From Sphaerochaeta halotolerans (GTDB lineage Bacteria; Spirochaetota; Spirochaetia; Sphaerochaetales; Sphaerochaetaceae): a DNA stretch of 64,000 bases. Both the position numbers and the translations under genes were made by a program. Below the pieces are notes generated by a model, which made no database searches, was not told where the DNA came from, and saw nothing but the letters and a program-made list of their open reading frames with translations. This document shows, piece by piece, positions 25,460 to 33,530 of the stretch (position 1 is its first letter; every line of letters begins with the position of its first letter). The stretch lies in contig NZ_QUWK01000005.1 of assembly GCF_003429665.1 (NCBI RefSeq), positions 152,323 through 216,322 of the forward strand, read 5' to 3'.

Positions 25460-25965
25460 TGTATCCAGAAGGAGCGATGATCTTCCACGATAGCCTTGAG
25501 CAGTGCTTCATCCTCTGCTGGCCCTACCACCTCCATGTCCTTCTGCCCATGGGCGAGGACATCGTGACTGGGAAGGTTGAATGTGGGATTCTGCTCGTCG
25601 GCTCCGGTCAACTCGAGAAGTTTCTTCTCCGTGATGCCAAAGACAAGCCTCCTTACATTAGTCCAGTACATTGCACCGGTACACATCACACAAGGCTCTG
25701 CATTGGTGTATAGCGTACATGTTGCAAGGAGCTCTGGATCGTACAGTTTGCTTGCCTTGAAGAGCAGCAGGGTCTCTGCATGCATGGCAGACCCGCCTTC
25801 CTCATAATCATTCATTTGTTCAAGCAGAATCTCTCCATCCTTGTCAGCCAGCAAGGCTCCAAAGGGATGATTACCGTTCTCTTTTGCCTGATGGGCAATT
25901 CTCACTGTCTCATACAACAGCTTTATATCCTGCTTATTGGGTTTGCTTCTCTTGATTGTAGGCAT
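25456..25965 (-). CDS. Nucleoside/guanine deaminase-like zinc enzyme
   Basis: 169-residue cytidine-deaminase-superfamily protein. The zinc site is complete: 'AMHAETLLL' (HAE, with the catalytic Glu) and 'AEPCVMCTGAM' (PCxxC). 'NPTFNLPSHDVL' and the C-terminal domain resemble the GuaD/TadA-like nucleoside deaminases. First gene of a three-gene operon whose ORFs overlap by 4 bp each. The substrate is uncertain: a salvage role on adenine or guanine released next door, or on methylthioadenosine itself, would fit the context. GAGAGGAG lies before ATG 25965. Confidence 0.78.
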   Translation of the reverse strand: MPTIKRSKPNKQDIKLLYETVRIAHQAKENGNHPFGALLADKDGEILLEQMNDYEEGGSAMHAETLLLFKASKLYDPELLATCTLYTNAEPCVMCTGAMYWTNVRRLVFGITEKKLLELTGADEQNPTFNLPSHDVLAHGQKDMEVVGPAEDEALLKAIVEDHRSFWIH

Positions 25966-26188
25966 CTCAGCTCCTCTCTTGTTGTATTCCTACCCTATCA
26001 TGAGCGGCTTTGGTTGGCAATCGGATGCAAGTACATAAAACTTCATGAAACGCATATCTAGTGCCATTACAATGGCTAAGGGCATGGTTTTCATGGTGTA
26101 GGAAATCTTCTTGCATTGACGTTTCTTAAAAGAGCACGTACATTATAGTAAGTTGTAAAAAGCAACGAACATACAAAAAGGAATTACT

Positions 26189-27442
26189 ATGAACAAACCT
26201 AATCGAACAAGAATTATTGTGACATTGTTAGTGTTGATGCTCATCTCGACTGCATTGTTTGCAGCTGGAGCAAAGGAAGCTCATCCTGATGCCGTCACCG
26301 TGCGAGTACTTTCCTCTTTCGACCAGCAAGGCCAGAGAGCTTTTACTGTCAGGACATTAGAAAACGTGGATTTTGTATTCATGACCAACAGCATGACAGA
26401 GTCAACATATCCCGTTGCATCCATTTCACGTGGGGATTATCTAGAGGTAGTTGTCAATAATGGCATTGCATCAGATATCCGATACATCAACCCCTTGGTT
26501 GCCACCGGTATACTCCCCTACAACATCAGCACTGCACAGGCAACAGCACTGGAAAGCCTTGAGGATCGTTTCAGTTACACCTATGGATTCATGTTGATCC
26601 AGTCTTTTGCAAATCAGGGATTGTTTTTTGATGCAGGATACTATGTAAAGGGCGCCCTGGATGGATATAATGACTCCCAGAGCGATACGTTAAGCGGTTA
26701 TTACACACTTGAAGAGTTGTATGCAAACGTTGAGCAGTATCAGGCAGAAATCTGGAGTACCGGTCTTGCCCAAACCAATTACGGTAAATCCTATGACAGC
26801 ATCGAAGATGTCAGAAATCTGAAAAAGCCGGAGAACATTGCAGAAGCATTCAGCTATACCTATGGTTATCTGTTGGCTCTGAACATGGCCGGCCAAGGCC
26901 TCCATGTCAATGGCGATCTCTATGCGAGTGGAGCCTTGGACTATGCAAGTGGCAATCAGTTGTTGATGAATGAAGCTGAGATGCAGACTGCCTTCATCGA
27001 GTACCAGCAGAAACTTGAGAAAGAGTACGATGCTTGGCTTGCTGAAGTTGCGGTAACGAATCTTGAAGAAGCTGATGCCTTCCTGGAACAGAACAAGACC
27101 AATGATGGTGTCATCACCACAGCCAGTGGCTTGCAATATCAGGTATTGACCCCAGCGGAAGGCAAGAAACCTACTATGGCCGATACCGTAGAGGTTAACT
27201 ACCAGCTGCAAATGGCTGACGGAACGGTCATTGAAAGTTCATATGATACGGGAGAGACTGCTCACTTCCCTGTAAATGGTTTGATCGACGGGTTTACTGA
27301 AGCGCTTCTGACCATGAATACAGGAAGTGTGGTAAGAACCTGGATCCACCCATCCCTTGGCTATGGCGAGGCAGGAACCGATACCATTCTTCCCAATTCA
27401 TTGCTTATCTTTGATATTGAACTCGTCGGTATTGATAAGTAA
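26189..27442 (+). CDS. Secreted FKBP-type peptidyl-prolyl isomerase with duplicated N-terminal domain
   Basis: 417 residues. A signal peptide (residues 1-26, 'VTLLVLMLISTALFAAGA') with no lipobox Cys indicates export to the periplasm. Residues ~128-190 ('FSYTYGFMLIQSFANQGLFF') and ~221-285 ('FSYTYGYLLALNMAGQGLHV') are two related copies of the FKBP N-terminal (Mip-type dimerisation) domain, which is normally single. Residues ~311-417 are the FKBP catalytic domain ('VEVNYQLQMADGTVIESS', 'WIHPSLGYGEAG', 'LIFDIELVGI'). It should act as a periplasmic prolyl isomerase/chaperone. Monocistronic, with its own terminator. Confidence 0.87.
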   Translation: MNKPNRTRIIVTLLVLMLISTALFAAGAKEAHPDAVTVRVLSSFDQQGQRAFTVRTLENVDFVFMTNSMTESTYPVASISRGDYLEVVVNNGIASDIRYINPLVATGILPYNISTAQATALESLEDRFSYTYGFMLIQSFANQGLFFDAGYYVKGALDGYNDSQSDTLSGYYTLEELYANVEQYQAEIWSTGLAQTNYGKSYDSIEDVRNLKKPENIAEAFSYTYGYLLALNMAGQGLHVNGDLYASGALDYASGNQLLMNEAEMQTAFIEYQQKLEKEYDAWLAEVAVTNLEEADAFLEQNKTNDGVITTASGLQYQVLTPAEGKKPTMADTVEVNYQLQMADGTVIESSYDTGETAHFPVNGLIDGFTEALLTMNTGSVVRTWIHPSLGYGEAGTDTILPNSLLIFDIELVGIDK

Positions 27443-27464
27443 CGTACATTGTTTTGATTTTATC

Positions 27465-27494
27465 GGGCCGTGGAATTATTCCATGGCCCTTTTC
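27465..27494 (+). terminator. Intrinsic terminator of the FKBP gene
   Basis: GGGCCGTGGAA/TTCCATGGCCC stem (one G-U pair, loop TTA; 27465-27489) followed by TTTTC. Confidence 0.8.
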
Positions 27495-27670
27495 TTTACT
27501 CCCTAGGTATTCATCCCCTCTTTGGATATATTGATCTCATGTCTGATATCTTACGCAGCCCCTTTCAGGTACAAAAGCTTTCAGTGATTTACAGTATCGG
27601 TTCCATCTGGAACTGGTCTTTCTCTTCATCCAGAGGCTGGACGAACATACAATGCTGGTTGCAGCTATCA

Positions 27671-27713
27671 AGAACCATCATGCTGATTCCTTCCCACTCG
27701 CTTGGTAGGGAAT
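27671..27713 (+). repeat. Remnant of the dispersed hairpin repeat (3' end only)
   Basis: 'AGAACCATCATGCTGATTCC' followed by TTCCCACTCGCTTGGTAGGGAAT matches the last ~45 bp of the element, with the ATCATG variant of copy A, but with several changes. The 5' two-thirds is missing. Confidence 0.65.
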
Positions 27714-27717
27714 CAAT

Positions 27718-28107
27718 TCAAGAAACAGGATCAGGAAGGGTAAAAACCACTTTCTTGACCTTTGTCTGTGTGATTCGGTGCTGCTTATGGCGGAAAGATT
27801 CGCCATTCCTAAGCATAACAAACAAGCCTGTAGTGCATTGTGTCACCACCTCTACTGATGCCCCGCGCTGCAGACTGAGTAGCTCCTCCCCTTCCAAGAG
27901 GATGTGTATCTGGTTGCCTTCAGCCTGATCTAACACTCCGCTCGGCACACTCTCATACTCCATCACTTGATAGGAAATGCCATCAACCGTATAGGTACCA
28001 GGTTCATCATTGTAGGGGATACTGCGATCCATTATGGTTATGATACCCTGCATCGCAGGATGCAGGGTACGATACCATTCGAGATTATCCAAGAGATCTA
28101 CAAGCAT
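27718..28107 (-). CDS. YhcH/YjgK/YiaL-family protein
   Basis: 129-residue cupin-like protein of the YhcH/YjgK/YiaL (DUF386) family, judged from 'IPYNDEPGTYTVDGISYQVMEY' and 'NQIHILLEGEE'. Members of this family are thought to act as anomerases or lactonase-like helpers in sugar (sialate, xylulose, galactoside) use, and one (TabA) affects biofilms. Several usual metal-binding His/Glu positions are not obvious here, so activity is uncertain. The start overlaps the stop of the upstream kinase-like gene by one base (TGATG), so it is translationally coupled. Confidence 0.68.
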   Translation of the reverse strand: MLVDLLDNLEWYRTLHPAMQGIITIMDRSIPYNDEPGTYTVDGISYQVMEYESVPSGVLDQAEGNQIHILLEGEELLSLQRGASVEVVTQCTTGLFVMLRNGESFRHKQHRITQTKVKKVVFTLPDPVS

Positions 28108-28748
28108 CAGATCGCCTTACCTTTGTTTTTCTGCCAAAGCTGTTCGTAGTAGATGATCTGCTCAACACACCCATCAATACCCAGCTTTCCACTGTCAAGA
28201 CTCAAATCATAGGTACGACACATACCCCACTTGCGATCACTGTAGTAGTTGTAGAAGTTCGCTCTTTGCTTGTCCGTTTTCAGGCACACATCCTCAGCTT
28301 TCTTTTCTTCAACCTCATACACACGAATTGCACGTTCTACTCGATTTTCCAGATCGGCATGAATGAAGATATTGATGGTATTCTTCATTTCCCTGAGTAC
28401 GTAGTCTGCACACCGGCCTACTATCACACAGGGGCCTTCAGATGCAAGCCGCTTGATTGTCTTGTTCTGAATCAGGAAAAGTTGGTCATTCAGCGGCATC
28501 TCGGTAACACCCAAGGCCCCGCTGGCCATAGGATAGTTGCCCATTACAAGGGAATAGAAGATACTGCTGGTCGCTTTCTCATCAGCATTGGAGAAGAGTG
28601 CCTCACTGAGGCCACTGTCCTGTGCACTGATGGCTATGAGTTCTTTGTCATAGAAGGGAATTCCCAGTTTTTCCGCCAGATTCTTCCCTACTTGCCGTCC
28701 GCCGCTTCCAAACTGTCGCCCAATGGTAAATACGGTGTTTGTGCTCAT
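28107..28748 (-). CDS. Cytidylate kinase-like family protein
   Basis: 213 residues with a P-loop-like 'TIGRQFGSGGRQVGKNLAEKLGIPFYDKELI', the layout of the cytidylate-kinase-like family widespread in anaerobes. The middle holds 'CVIVGRCADYVL' and 'NIFIHADLENRVERAI', and a lid-like Lys/Arg-rich segment follows ('DKQRANFYNYYSDRKWG'). It is a nucleotide-kinase fold, but the substrate is unknown; many members sit beside transporters or regulators. ATG 28748 is preferred over an upstream GTG at 28763 because GGAGG lies eight bases before it. It lies in an operon with the glutamyl-tRNA reductase/cyclase fusion and the YhcH-like gene. Confidence 0.8.
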   Translation of the reverse strand: MSTNTVFTIGRQFGSGGRQVGKNLAEKLGIPFYDKELIAISAQDSGLSEALFSNADEKATSSIFYSLVMGNYPMASGALGVTEMPLNDQLFLIQNKTIKRLASEGPCVIVGRCADYVLREMKNTINIFIHADLENRVERAIRVYEVEEKKAEDVCLKTDKQRANFYNYYSDRKWGMCRTYDLSLDSGKLGIDGCVEQIIYYEQLWQKNKGKAI

Positions 28749-28828
28749 ATGAGGTTCCTCCACTACCTAGAGTATACCATATCAAGGAGAAGTGTGTAGT
28801 GACCTCATCGAATAAGAAAGAGAAAAGG

Positions 28829-30547
28829 CTACCTTGTGGTAGCTATTACCCGCGTGGGCGCACCATCTGCATCCTTGAAGAAGAGGGGGAGACAGGTAAG
28901 CTGCACCTTCGTTGAGACTATCGCTTCAAGATTAACCAAGTTCTCAATAATTAGGGCATCCTTGGCAAAAAGTGCGTGATGTATGGGAAAAGAGAGGTCC
29001 CCACTACGGTCACAGTTTGGTGTGTCAAAGCCAAACAAACGAACTCCCCTGGAAAGCAAACTGTTTGCGCAAGCTACACTCAGTTGGGCGCTTCCTGCAG
29101 TATAGAACAACACTGCATCACAGGAAGGATCAAGATCGGGAAGGTCTTCTGGTTGCATTGTTCCAAGATTCCGGCAGTCCATCACAAACGCCAAGGCAAT
29201 GAATCTGGATACTGGGTACTGGTCAAGTGTTTTGCCTGTCTTCAAGAGATGGGCTGGACTGTCCATATGGGTGCCTGTATGGGAGCCAAGAGAGAGCCTT
29301 GTCAGATTCCACCCCTCTCTCTCGATGGTATGAACTTGTTCCAAGATGGTATCGGGGTCTCCAGCATAACTTGCCTGGCCACTCTCCAACCGCTTGGAGA
29401 GATCATAGTGATGCATGGTTGCTTCCCGCTTCCGCTCTTGGTAGAGCTGATGACTGAAAGCCTTCCTGGCTGTCTCAAAGAGAGTCCTACGGAAATCAAG
29501 ATGTAAATCTTGGGAAGCCAACAGGTCATTGAGTCGGAAAATCAGGTCATTTGCAGCTTGGTCAGCCATACGCTGCACTGCTTTCACCTGATGACGATAG
29601 GTGAGATAGTGCACAGCCCGGTTCCTGTATTCCATGACCATACTCTTCGCTTGTGCCGTTGCTGCCTCCCTACGGGGTAGTGGCACGGAGAAATCTTCCA
29701 GGGTGAACACTTCAACTCCATTTCGCTCTGCCAGCAACGGATTGACATCCCTCACCGGGGCGAGGTCAATAAAAAGTTGGGGGACTCTGGGGCTGTCCAG
29801 ATCAACGGTATACTCCATTCCCTTTGTGGCACTGAGCACCACACTGAATGAAGCAAAATGATCAAAACGCTCCTCATAGGCAAGTGCCTGCACACCTTTT
29901 GGAAGCAGGAGATCTGCTTTTTCAAGATCCCTGAAGGTCATGGTCACCTGGTATCCCTTTTCAGCTAGGATTTTTGCCACCAAACGTGCCAATGCACTAC
30001 TTCCAATGAGCAGCACCTGCTTATCCACCTTCCTCTCCTCCAAGAGCGTGAGCACCGCCATAGCCACCGTCTCATCGGGAATCTGCAGATCCACTGTCGA
30101 GTGTACCGCTTTGGCGCTGGTAATAGCTTCCCTGAAGAGATACTCCATACTCGGAGAGGCACAGCCGTGTATCCTACTTCTCAAGAGGCTTGTGTGTACT
30201 TGAGAGATAATCTGATCTTCTCCATAAAGTGGACTGAGCAATCCACAGGTCAAAGAGAAGAGATGGTCAATTGCATCCTCCCCTATGATGCTGTAGGTAT
30301 GCTCTGACCAAGTGAGCACTGGAAGTGAGAGTGCTCTCAAGAACGGTTCTTTGACTGCAATCTTGGGATTTTCACACCAGAGTTCCACACGGTCACAGGT
30401 AGAGAGTACGATTACTGCATCACTACGGGTTTGCTTACGGAGTTTTATGGTAATAGAGGCCAACTGTTCTTCAGTGAATGAGAACTTTGTGTGGATGGAA
30501 GGAGGGAACTGATCAAAACGGATTCCCAAAACCGATACGCTTATCAT
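28829..30547 (-). CDS. Glutamyl-tRNA reductase-like domain fused to a cyclase/arylformamidase-like domain
   Basis: 572-residue two-part protein in one uninterrupted frame. Residues ~1-370 follow glutamyl-tRNA reductase (HemA): the catalytic Cys51 in 'VLSTCDRVELW', 'HLFSLTCGLLSPLYGEDQI' (cf. HLxRVAxGLDSxxLGExQI), the NADPH domain 'KQVLLIGSSALARLVAK' and a C-terminal helical dimerisation part. Residues ~379-572 are a metal-dependent cyclase (KynB/arylformamidase fold) with its signature HxGTHxDxPxH at 423-433 and 'FGFDTPNCD'. The first would reduce Glu-tRNA to glutamate 1-semialdehyde for tetrapyrroles; the second hydrolyses an amide or lactone. The start overlaps the glycosylase stop by 4 bp (ATGA). 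I know of no such fusion. Confidence 0.82.
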   Translation of the reverse strand: MISVSVLGIRFDQFPPSIHTKFSFTEEQLASITIKLRKQTRSDAVIVLSTCDRVELWCENPKIAVKEPFLRALSLPVLTWSEHTYSIIGEDAIDHLFSLTCGLLSPLYGEDQIISQVHTSLLRSRIHGCASPSMEYLFREAITSAKAVHSTVDLQIPDETVAMAVLTLLEERKVDKQVLLIGSSALARLVAKILAEKGYQVTMTFRDLEKADLLLPKGVQALAYEERFDHFASFSVVLSATKGMEYTVDLDSPRVPQLFIDLAPVRDVNPLLAERNGVEVFTLEDFSVPLPRREAATAQAKSMVMEYRNRAVHYLTYRHQVKAVQRMADQAANDLIFRLNDLLASQDLHLDFRRTLFETARKAFSHQLYQERKREATMHHYDLSKRLESGQASYAGDPDTILEQVHTIEREGWNLTRLSLGSHTGTHMDSPAHLLKTGKTLDQYPVSRFIALAFVMDCRNLGTMQPEDLPDLDPSCDAVLFYTAGSAQLSVACANSLLSRGVRLFGFDTPNCDRSGDLSFPIHHALFAKDALIIENLVNLEAIVSTKVQLTCLPLFFKDADGAPTRVIATTR

Positions 30548-31305
30548 AGTCTGCCTCCTAGGCGCTCCCCATGGAACAGATACTGTTGTGCCAGTGCTGC
30601 ATACGGTGCAAAAAATGTCTTATCTTTTGTGGGATAGTATTTCTTCATCACTTTCTGCATCCAGGTATCAAGAGGAAATGCCTCCATGTGATGGTAGCCA
30701 AACAACAGGATACAAGAAGCAACCTTCTCTCCTACCCCCCTGATACCTATAAGCTGTTCCTTTGCCGATACATAATCCAAGGTATTGAGGGATTCAAGCA
30801 ACTCAGATTGAGCGATGGTACTGACTAGGTACGGTGCCCTGAATCCCATTCCCAGTGCTCTAAATTCCGCCTCAGTGACACTTTCAAGCTGACTGGGCCT
30901 GGGAAAGGCAAACACACCAGGGGCAACCTCGGTACCATAGGCTTCCGAAAGGGAGCGATACATGCTCCTGATTCGCTTGATATTGTTGTTCTGGCTCAGC
31001 AAGAAGCTGACCAATACTTCCCATGGATCCTGATTGAGAATATGGATACTCCGGTACTGTTTGATACGTGCAGCAAGATGCGGATCACGTGCGCTGAGCA
31101 CTCGCTCAGCCTCGTCGTATTCCCATTCCATATCAAAATAGTGAGAGAGCATGGCATCTTCAGTTACCAAGGCATAAAAATCCTGTTCCTCAAAGATAAC
31201 ATGACGCCCTCCCAGCACCGCTTCATAGCGGTTGCCTTCCTTGGTCCAGGCAAATGTTTGTCCGCAGAACAACGTTGCTTCCAGATTGATGAGGGTGTCA
31301 TTCAT
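30544..31305 (-). CDS. ogg: 8-oxoguanine DNA glycosylase (OGG/AlkA superfamily)
   Basis: Removes 8-oxoguanine from DNA and cuts the abasic site. The protein has the OGG1-type N-terminal domain ('LEATLFCGQTFAW'), then 'FLLSQNNNIKRI', the helix-hairpin-helix 'LIGIRGVGEKVASCIL' with the catalytic lysine, and 'FPLDTWMQKVMKK' with the catalytic aspartate. The frame is open to a TTG at 31341; ATG 31305 gives the family's N-terminus, but neither has a good ribosome-binding site. First gene of a probable four-gene minus-strand unit with the HemA-like fusion, the kinase-like gene and the YhcH-like gene. Confidence 0.85.
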   Translation of the reverse strand: MNDTLINLEATLFCGQTFAWTKEGNRYEAVLGGRHVIFEEQDFYALVTEDAMLSHYFDMEWEYDEAERVLSARDPHLAARIKQYRSIHILNQDPWEVLVSFLLSQNNNIKRIRSMYRSLSEAYGTEVAPGVFAFPRPSQLESVTEAEFRALGMGFRAPYLVSTIAQSELLESLNTLDYVSAKEQLIGIRGVGEKVASCILLFGYHHMEAFPLDTWMQKVMKKYYPTKDKTFFAPYAALAQQYLFHGERLGGRL

Positions 31306-31363
31306 AGCCGCAACAATACCAAAGCTCTTTGTATCTTGCAAGTAAAGTATGCATCAGTTCTAT

Positions 31364-31392
31364 TAGCCATTATGGCATCATTGTGCTATACT
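31364..31392 (+). promoter_or_regulatory. Candidate extended -10 promoter, possibly giving a leaderless mRNA
   Basis: TAGCCA (31364-31369, four of six), a 17-bp spacer and TATACT (31387-31392) with an upstream TGC. The predicted start point, about 7-8 nt on, coincides with the A of ATG 31400. No ribosome-binding site precedes that ATG. Confidence 0.45.
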
Positions 31393-31399
31393 GCCTTCC

Positions 31400-32068
31400 A
31401 TGAATCAAGCAATGCAGGGCATACGAGCAACTATAAGCGATGAAATTTTGAGCTCTCGCTATCGATTCATGGTCCATAATAAGGGAACGATTCTCTCTTA
31501 TTTTGACCTGGGACAGATCAAGACAGTTGCAAAGGTCCTGGCAACGCTCGAAGCTGATTCATTTTCACTGCACTACCCGTTCAGCTTTGCTGACCTACAC
31601 CTTCAAGCCTATCCGGAGATATCGGCTGTCTATAATACACTGGATTTTGCCCAGCAGTGTCAGGTACTCGATAGTGCAATAGAATATGGAAAGAAAGGAA
31701 TTTGCAAAGCATTGATTGCAATCGACTATCAAAGCGGTTTTACGACAATCCTAGCCTTGGGGAAAACCCAGGAAGACCTGATGCAAAGAGCGCTTTCCTA
31801 CATAGGAGATCCCTTGGTACAAACATTGATTGATGAATCATCCGAGAAAGAACTCTTGGAGCTTCTTCAGAATATCCGGCCGTTTCTCCAGCAAGCAGAG
31901 CATAGTGACAAACGGTATGCATGCCATAGCATTGCCTGCAGTGAGGAATTTTTTCTCTCTCATCTTTTTTCAATTCTACTGGATGTACCTTTTACAGTTG
32001 CTTGGGGATTGGAGCGAGACAGCCAGGGAAGATTCATTCCCACCTATCTTATGGGTGAGAATGGTTAG
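31400..32068 (+). CDS. Hypothetical protein
   Basis: 222-residue soluble protein that I do not recognise; no signal peptide, membrane segment or known catalytic motif. It begins 'MNQAMQGIRATISDEILSSR' and is mostly helical, with scattered Cys near the C-terminus ('KRYACHSIACSEEFFL'). No ribosome-binding site precedes the ATG, and the -10 element lies only 7 bp upstream, suggesting leaderless translation; ATG 31412 is an alternative. Convergent with the 32049-32480 gene, overlapping by 20 bp. Confidence 0.6.
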   Translation: MNQAMQGIRATISDEILSSRYRFMVHNKGTILSYFDLGQIKTVAKVLATLEADSFSLHYPFSFADLHLQAYPEISAVYNTLDFAQQCQVLDSAIEYGKKGICKALIAIDYQSGFTTILALGKTQEDLMQRALSYIGDPLVQTLIDESSEKELLELLQNIRPFLQQAEHSDKRYACHSIACSEEFFLSHLFSILLDVPFTVAWGLERDSQGRFIPTYLMGENG

Positions 32069-32480
32069 TCACTGCTACCAAACCATTGAACAAGGCCGTA
32101 AATGACCCATTTTGGCTCGGTAGGGAAAGATTCTGGGAACGAGTGTTGATGAACATCACAGGAGCAAAATACACCTTTGCCTGTTCCTCGGGTGCATGCT
32201 TGAGCACCTGTTTGATCACCTCCTCACCAAGGTGAGGGTGGTTGGGGTACATACCCACTCCAACAATAATCCACCAAAGTTTACCATTTTGCTTTCTCGC
32301 CTTGAGCTGTGGATATCGGTTCCTGCTGCCACTACGGAACACAACCGAATACCCCATCTTCTGAAGGGTCTCTTCAACGTAGGCAATCCCCATGGCATAC
32401 AGCGCACCATCACTGAGCAACTTGTAGGAAGCTGCTGTTCTTGCTGCCTCAATTTGTGGATATCGGAACAATGCTCTCAT
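32049..32480 (-). CDS. Hypothetical protein
   Basis: 143-residue protein without a family I can name. 'MGIAYVEETLQKMGYSVVFRSGSRNRYPQLKARK' followed by 'KLWWIIVGVGMYPNHPHLGEEVIKQVL' suggests a small alpha/beta domain, perhaps restriction-endonuclease-like or a small-molecule sensor, but no catalytic set is evident. It lies downstream of cysK on the same strand (30-bp gap) and might be co-transcribed with it. Confidence 0.6.
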   Translation of the reverse strand: MRALFRYPQIEAARTAASYKLLSDGALYAMGIAYVEETLQKMGYSVVFRSGSRNRYPQLKARKQNGKLWWIIVGVGMYPNHPHLGEEVIKQVLKHAPEEQAKVYFAPVMFINTRSQNLSLPSQNGSFTALFNGLVAVTNHSHP

Positions 32481-32510
32481 AGGTAATTATACCACAATCA
32501 TCTGATTTTT

Positions 32511-33440
32511 CTAGTTGTCTTCAAACAACCAAGTAGAGAGATACCGTTCGCCGGAATCAGGAAGGAGTACAACAATGGTCTTCCCCTTCCACGCTGGGTC
32601 TGCAGCATATTGGAGTGCAACATACATTGCCGCTCCGCTGGAGATACCAACCAGTAAGCCCTCTTGTTTTGCGAGAGAACGTGCAGTCTTTCCTGCCTTT
32701 GCATCCTCTACCGTCGCAATTTCGTCAATAACCGAGCGGTCCAGATTCTTGGGAACAAATCCTGCTCCAATGCCCTGGATCTTATGGGGGCCACCATATC
32801 CTTCACTCAAAACTGGGCTGGTGGAGGGTTCAACTGCAACAATCTTAACGTGGGGATTCTGTTCCTTAAGGTACTTTCCTACCCCACTAATGGTTCCCCC
32901 TGTACCGACACCAGCAACAAACAAATCGACGTGGTGCGCGGAATCTTCCCAGATTTCCACACCGGTGGTCCGGTAATGGACAGCTGGATTATCGGGATTC
33001 TCAAACTGGCTTGGAATATACGCGTGTGGGATTTGCTCTGCGAGTTCTTCCGCCTTCAAAATGGCTCCTTTCATTCCAAGAGTACCTTCAGTGAGGACCA
33101 ACTCAGCACCCAATGCCGAAAGCAGTTTTCTTCTCTCAACACTCATTGTATCAGGCATCGTTATAATTACCCGGTAGCCTTTTACTGCAGCAACATAGGC
33201 AAGGCCTACCCCGGTGTTACCACTGGTGGGTTCAATAATGACGGAATCGGCAGTAAGCAAACCACGCTGTTCGGCTCCCTCAATCATGGCAAGGGCTACT
33301 CGGTCCTTGACACTGGAAAGCGGGTTGAAGCTCTCCAACTTGGCAAGTACAATTGCATCGCCATCATGCAGTCGTTGAATCTTGACCAAAGGAGTATTTC
33401 CAATTTTCTCTGTAATGTTCTGGTAAATATGTCCACTCAT
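32511..33440 (-). CDS. cysK: Cysteine synthase A (O-acetylserine sulfhydrylase)
   Basis: PLP enzyme making cysteine from O-acetylserine and sulfide. 309 residues. The PLP lysine is K45 in 'NPLSSVKDRVAL', the substrate loop is 'EPTSGNTGVGLAYVAA', and 'GVGTGGTISGVGKYL' and 'GIGAGFVPKNLD' are CysK blocks. Two Rrf2-type regulators are encoded immediately upstream on the same strand, and an inverted repeat surrounds the cysK -10 element, so regulation by the CymR-like one is likely. AATGGAGGT precedes ATG 33440. Confidence 0.95.
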   Translation of the reverse strand: MSGHIYQNITEKIGNTPLVKIQRLHDGDAIVLAKLESFNPLSSVKDRVALAMIEGAEQRGLLTADSVIIEPTSGNTGVGLAYVAAVKGYRVIITMPDTMSVERRKLLSALGAELVLTEGTLGMKGAILKAEELAEQIPHAYIPSQFENPDNPAVHYRTTGVEIWEDSAHHVDLFVAGVGTGGTISGVGKYLKEQNPHVKIVAVEPSTSPVLSEGYGGPHKIQGIGAGFVPKNLDRSVIDEIATVEDAKAGKTARSLAKQEGLLVGISSGAAMYVALQYAADPAWKGKTIVVLLPDSGERYLSTWLFEDN

Positions 33441-33462
33441 CAGGTAACCTCCATTGCCTTAG

Positions 33463-33509
33463 CTATATATCCTAGTAATATTATAGTTTATATAGTATTT
33501 AAAGCACAA
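33463..33509 (-). promoter_or_regulatory. cysK promoter with flanking inverted repeat
   Basis: On the minus strand TTGTGC (33509-33504), an 18-bp spacer and a perfect TATAAT (33485-33480). CTATATA (33463-33469) and TATATAG (33489-33495) form an inverted repeat centred on the -10, a fitting target for a dimeric Rrf2-family repressor. Confidence 0.55.
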
Positions 33510-33530
33510 CCCTTTGTCAAGGCCAAGCTA

